64,000 nucleotides of DNA, taken from contig JAYKAV010002442.1 of NCBI GenBank assembly GCA_035582835.1, positions 3,533,429-3,597,428 of the forward strand. The letters are read 5' to 3'. Positions within the stretch are counted from its first letter, which is position 1. Each line of letters opens with the position of its first letter. The notes under the pieces are model-generated. The model made no database searches, was not told the origin of the DNA, and saw nothing but the letters and a program-made list of their open reading frames with translations. The DNA is from Phoebastria nigripes (taxonomy: Eukaryota > Chordata > Aves > Procellariiformes > Diomedeidae). Of this stretch, positions 61,244 to 64,000 are shown piece after piece. A program made the translations under genes and the position numbers.

Positions 61244-62595
61244 CCCCCCTTCCTCTCTAAGAGACATCTAGAGTAGGAGGAGGAGTGTGGTTGCCTCCCC
61301 GGCTTGTCTTTTTTCCAGTCCCCTGCCACGTACCTCTAGCAGGCAGCTGCTTCCCTCCTCTCTATTTGCATGCTAACACACTTGTGAGTCAGAGGGCTTT
61401 TGGAGACTGGAACGTGGAGTAGCTGTCCCCTTGTAATACCTTCACTCACGTCCTCGTTGGGGGGGGGAANAAAAAAAAAAAAAATCTTTTCAAATGGAGA
61501 CAATACAAACATAATAAATGGCAGGGAGGGTTCATCTCCCTCATGACTCAATCCTTCTCAAACAACATTATTATTGACTGGCCTATTGGTTGCCAAAAAG
61601 GAAAATCAATTGTACTAGGAGTAGTTGCTGGGCCACAGATCATGGTACTAACCCAGCAGAGACAGGTTGATTTTTATCAACTATCCAAAGACTAATTTCC
61701 ACCATTAGCTAAAAATGAAGTAGAAATTATGGATATGTCGAAGATTGCTAAGATTGGTGGTCTGTTGGTTTTGTTTTATTTGTATGTTTTTTCTGTTTTC
61801 CTGCCTGACTCTAGAAGGATTGTGTCTGTATAGGATAAAAAGAAGCAAGGAAAAGTCAGGCCTGCCTGTCACTGCCTGGTTTTTTTCTTTTCAGTCTTGT
61901 TCATTCAGATTTCACAGCAAGAATACAAACTGCTGTACTCTCTGCATGGGCCTCGTGCTGGAGGCATTGCGTAGACATTTAAAAATGAAGCTGGTCTCAG
62001 CAAACGTGCATCCCTTCCCTGCCTCCTGCACTGAATATAGGTCACACCCTCATTTTTCTGTATCTGTAGGGAGATGTTGAGGAAATCGGCGTGGGCATCT
62101 TGACTGTTCTGACTGAGGACCAAAGGCCACAGACTGTATCTACACAGCCTTCCCCCTCCCCAGTGAATATGAGTGTGTCCATGCAGCCCACCACCTTTGC
62201 TGCAAGCTGATCAGTGCAAACACACTTGTAGGTAGGGTGCCAGCTACCAAAGTACTCTGCTGTTATGACCATTCTCTAAACCTGGCCGAGATTAAAAAGG
62301 AAAATGTCGGAGCCTTGTGCCCTTGCAGTTAATGTCCCTAGTATAAATTTCCCCCTAAATATACTAAAAGCCTGGCTCATAAAGCCAGGAGGGACCCTGC
62401 CCTGATGATTGCTGCAGAGGGTTTGGCGTAGTTATGCTCACAGCAAGCAAAGGATGTCACAGGTACTGCTGAATTGACCATTCCTGCGGTAGGAAGGTAC
62501 AGTGGCAAACGGATGAAGACACTAAACAAAGATGAAAAGCAAAGCTATGAGAGCAGAATTACTAACCACAATAGTTTCCTTCTTTCCTTATTCCC

Positions 62596-62596
<1 letters not shown>

Positions 62597-62637
<41 letters not shown>
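62597..62637. repeat. 41-base C tract
   Basis: An uninterrupted run of 41 C after TTCCCT. It is the longest homopolymer in the window and the second long C tract in the locus. The complementary strand would form G-quadruplex structures. The exact length is likely unreliable. Confidence 0.9.
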
Positions 62638-62638
<1 letters not shown>

Positions 62639-64000
62639 ATCCCTGTCTCAATATTTCTGTAGTCAGCTTTGCCAAGCAGATCTCAGAAGACTGTGCAGGC
62701 TCATACCCCTTCAGTCTTGACATTGTTGCCAATGGGTGTGAAAGCCATTAGCCAAAAGAAAGGAGAGATCTGCTTAGTGACAGAGGGTAGCTTTCTACAT
62801 TAAAGCATTGACATGGTGCCAGTCACACAGTTATTAGAAGTGGCACAGCTCCATGTCTCTCCTGCGGGTCTCTCTGTGGAATGTAGATTGGCAGCAGGTT
62901 GAATGTTAAATGGTCACCACTCAGCAGATGCTGATTTTACCTACTGGGAGAAAAGTCCCTTTCAGAAGAAACATTTGCAAAATATTTGCAGCTCTAAGTA
63001 TATGCTGGGAGATGCAGAGATTTATCCCTGGTTTGCTCTTCAGCTTATGAAGACACCTCAAGCCTCATCAACACTGTAGGTTGAACAGACGATGAGATGT
63101 TTCCTTCTGCTTGTGCAGGCTGGGCTTTTTTGCATTGTTTCTTTCCATCTTCCAGCTTGACATGTACAGTCTTTGTTTCTTCTGCTCCCTGTAGACATAT
63201 GAATCATTGCTTCATGGCTGGTGCAGCAAAGCAGTTGGCACCCTTGCTCAGGCAGCGCGTGTGCAGCATTGCCTGCAAAGCAGGCTCACCAGCCGAGAAA
63301 GCAACTGCAGGCTTCTGTGTTGTTCCAGCAGTGATTTCAGGGTCCACACAATCCTTTCAACCACTACGTGCAAAACCAGTGTTTGAAAAGTGAAATCCAA
63401 GAGCTGGTCCTGAAAAAACTAGCAGGGTTGCTTTACCCTCAAAATCTAAAGCTGCTTTCAGGGTACTCAAAATGCAGGGTTTAAAGCCAGGGACCGAGGA
63501 CAGCAGCACATTTTAGTGGACTGCTGTGAGATTGCATGGCTTGTGGGCATCACCTTGTATTGAGGGCTGTGTTGTGCAGGGGGAAGCACTTTCCGTGGCC
63601 AGTGCTGGTGCAGGAGGAACGCAGTCTGGCAGTAGGCACATAGTTTTAGCTCAGGGAGCGTGACCACCCTCCGCATCAGGAAGCCTTGTGCCTGTTTCCA
63701 TGCCTAACCAGCACAGCTATTTTGTGGTGTAATGGCTGTGATCTCTGCCAATGCTCACAGCAGACAGAGTCCAGCAGCAGTTGGCTTTGAGGTAGGTGGA
63801 ACCATGGTGCTGTCGTGTGTTCTGGTGCAGAGGAGAAACAGGCATCTTACTCCCTACTGTCTTTATAGGTCTCTGCAGATGCGGGAAACGGCCTTACCTT
63901 GAATGCCTCCCTGTGAGGACATGGGATGGTCCCATGCCCCTTTGTCTCTTGGTCCCAGGGTCATCTTTGAAATAAGCATGTGTGAAAACACCTGTAATTT

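Larger units (their letters stand above)
56356..64000 (+). other. ACBD6: ACBD6 intron 6, incomplete
   Basis: At least 7645 bp beginning GTAAGA. I searched by eye for the next exon (human DNEGQTALHYASACEFLDIV region) on the + strand and saw no match, so the intron continues past the window. It contains a MIR-like remnant (58930-59095), a 5-N gap in a T tract (61228-61232), a 41-base C tract (62597-62637), and an AT-rich sector at 60580-60830. No other gene is recognised. Confidence 0.7.

Noticed and set aside
62474..62720. Two open frames with polyproline tracts
   Set aside because: They are translations of the 41-base C homopolymer and have no other support.
56356..64000. Second ankyrin-repeat exon of ACBD6
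   Set aside because: No segment matching the TALHYA / LLLQSGADP region with splice sites was found; the gene must continue past the window.
1..64000. CRISPR arrays, operons, phage or plasmid modules
   Set aside because: The window is vertebrate intron and intergenic DNA; direct repeats seen are minisatellites or duplications without regular spacers.

Overview
The window is vertebrate nuclear DNA, most likely avian. One multi-exon protein gene is recognisable, on the + strand: ACBD6 (acyl-CoA-binding domain-containing protein 6). Six coding exons can be joined exactly, with GT-AG introns and matching phases: 11417-11623, 18131-18195, 18724-18820, 38321-38403, 49281-49386 and 56266-56355. Together they give 648 nt, or 216 codons. 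These carry the complete acyl-CoA-binding (ACBP) domain, the linker, and the first ankyrin repeat. The remaining exons (second ankyrin repeat, C-terminus and 3'UTR, roughly 60 codons in the human protein) were not found and should lie beyond position 64000.

The bird assignment rests on three things: compact introns relative to the very large mammalian ACBD6 locus; a degraded CR1 LINE 3' end at 48763-48912; and a 542-bp solo LTR of an avian ERVL-like type at 4029-4570, flanked by a perfect 5-bp target duplication. Several old MIR/CORE-SINE-like remnants are also present. These family names come from memory of consensus sequences, not from a search.

Layout: 1-10.5 kb is GC-rich intergenic DNA upstream of ACBD6, with minisatellite patches and the solo LTR. 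A CpG island at about 10.55-11.77 kb holds the promoter region, two TATA-like boxes, a 29-codon upstream ORF and exon 1. Intron 1 is 6.5 kb, intron 2 0.5 kb, intron 3 19.5 kb, intron 4 10.9 kb (with an internal CpG-rich patch near 44.1 kb), intron 5 6.9 kb, and intron 6 at least 7.6 kb. The introns contain old repeats, homopolymers (including C tracts of 36 and 41 bases), and AT-rich stretches dense in TAAT motifs that look like regulatory elements but cannot be confirmed here.

The most interesting unexplained item is a minus-strand protein-like open segment in intron 3 (31741-31869). It has a plausible splice acceptor and reads as an amphipathic-helix-like peptide that I could not assign to a family. 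No CRISPR array, operon, phage, or new defence or metabolic system is present. Apart from the ACBD6 exons, the open frames in this window look like GC-driven or chance frames.
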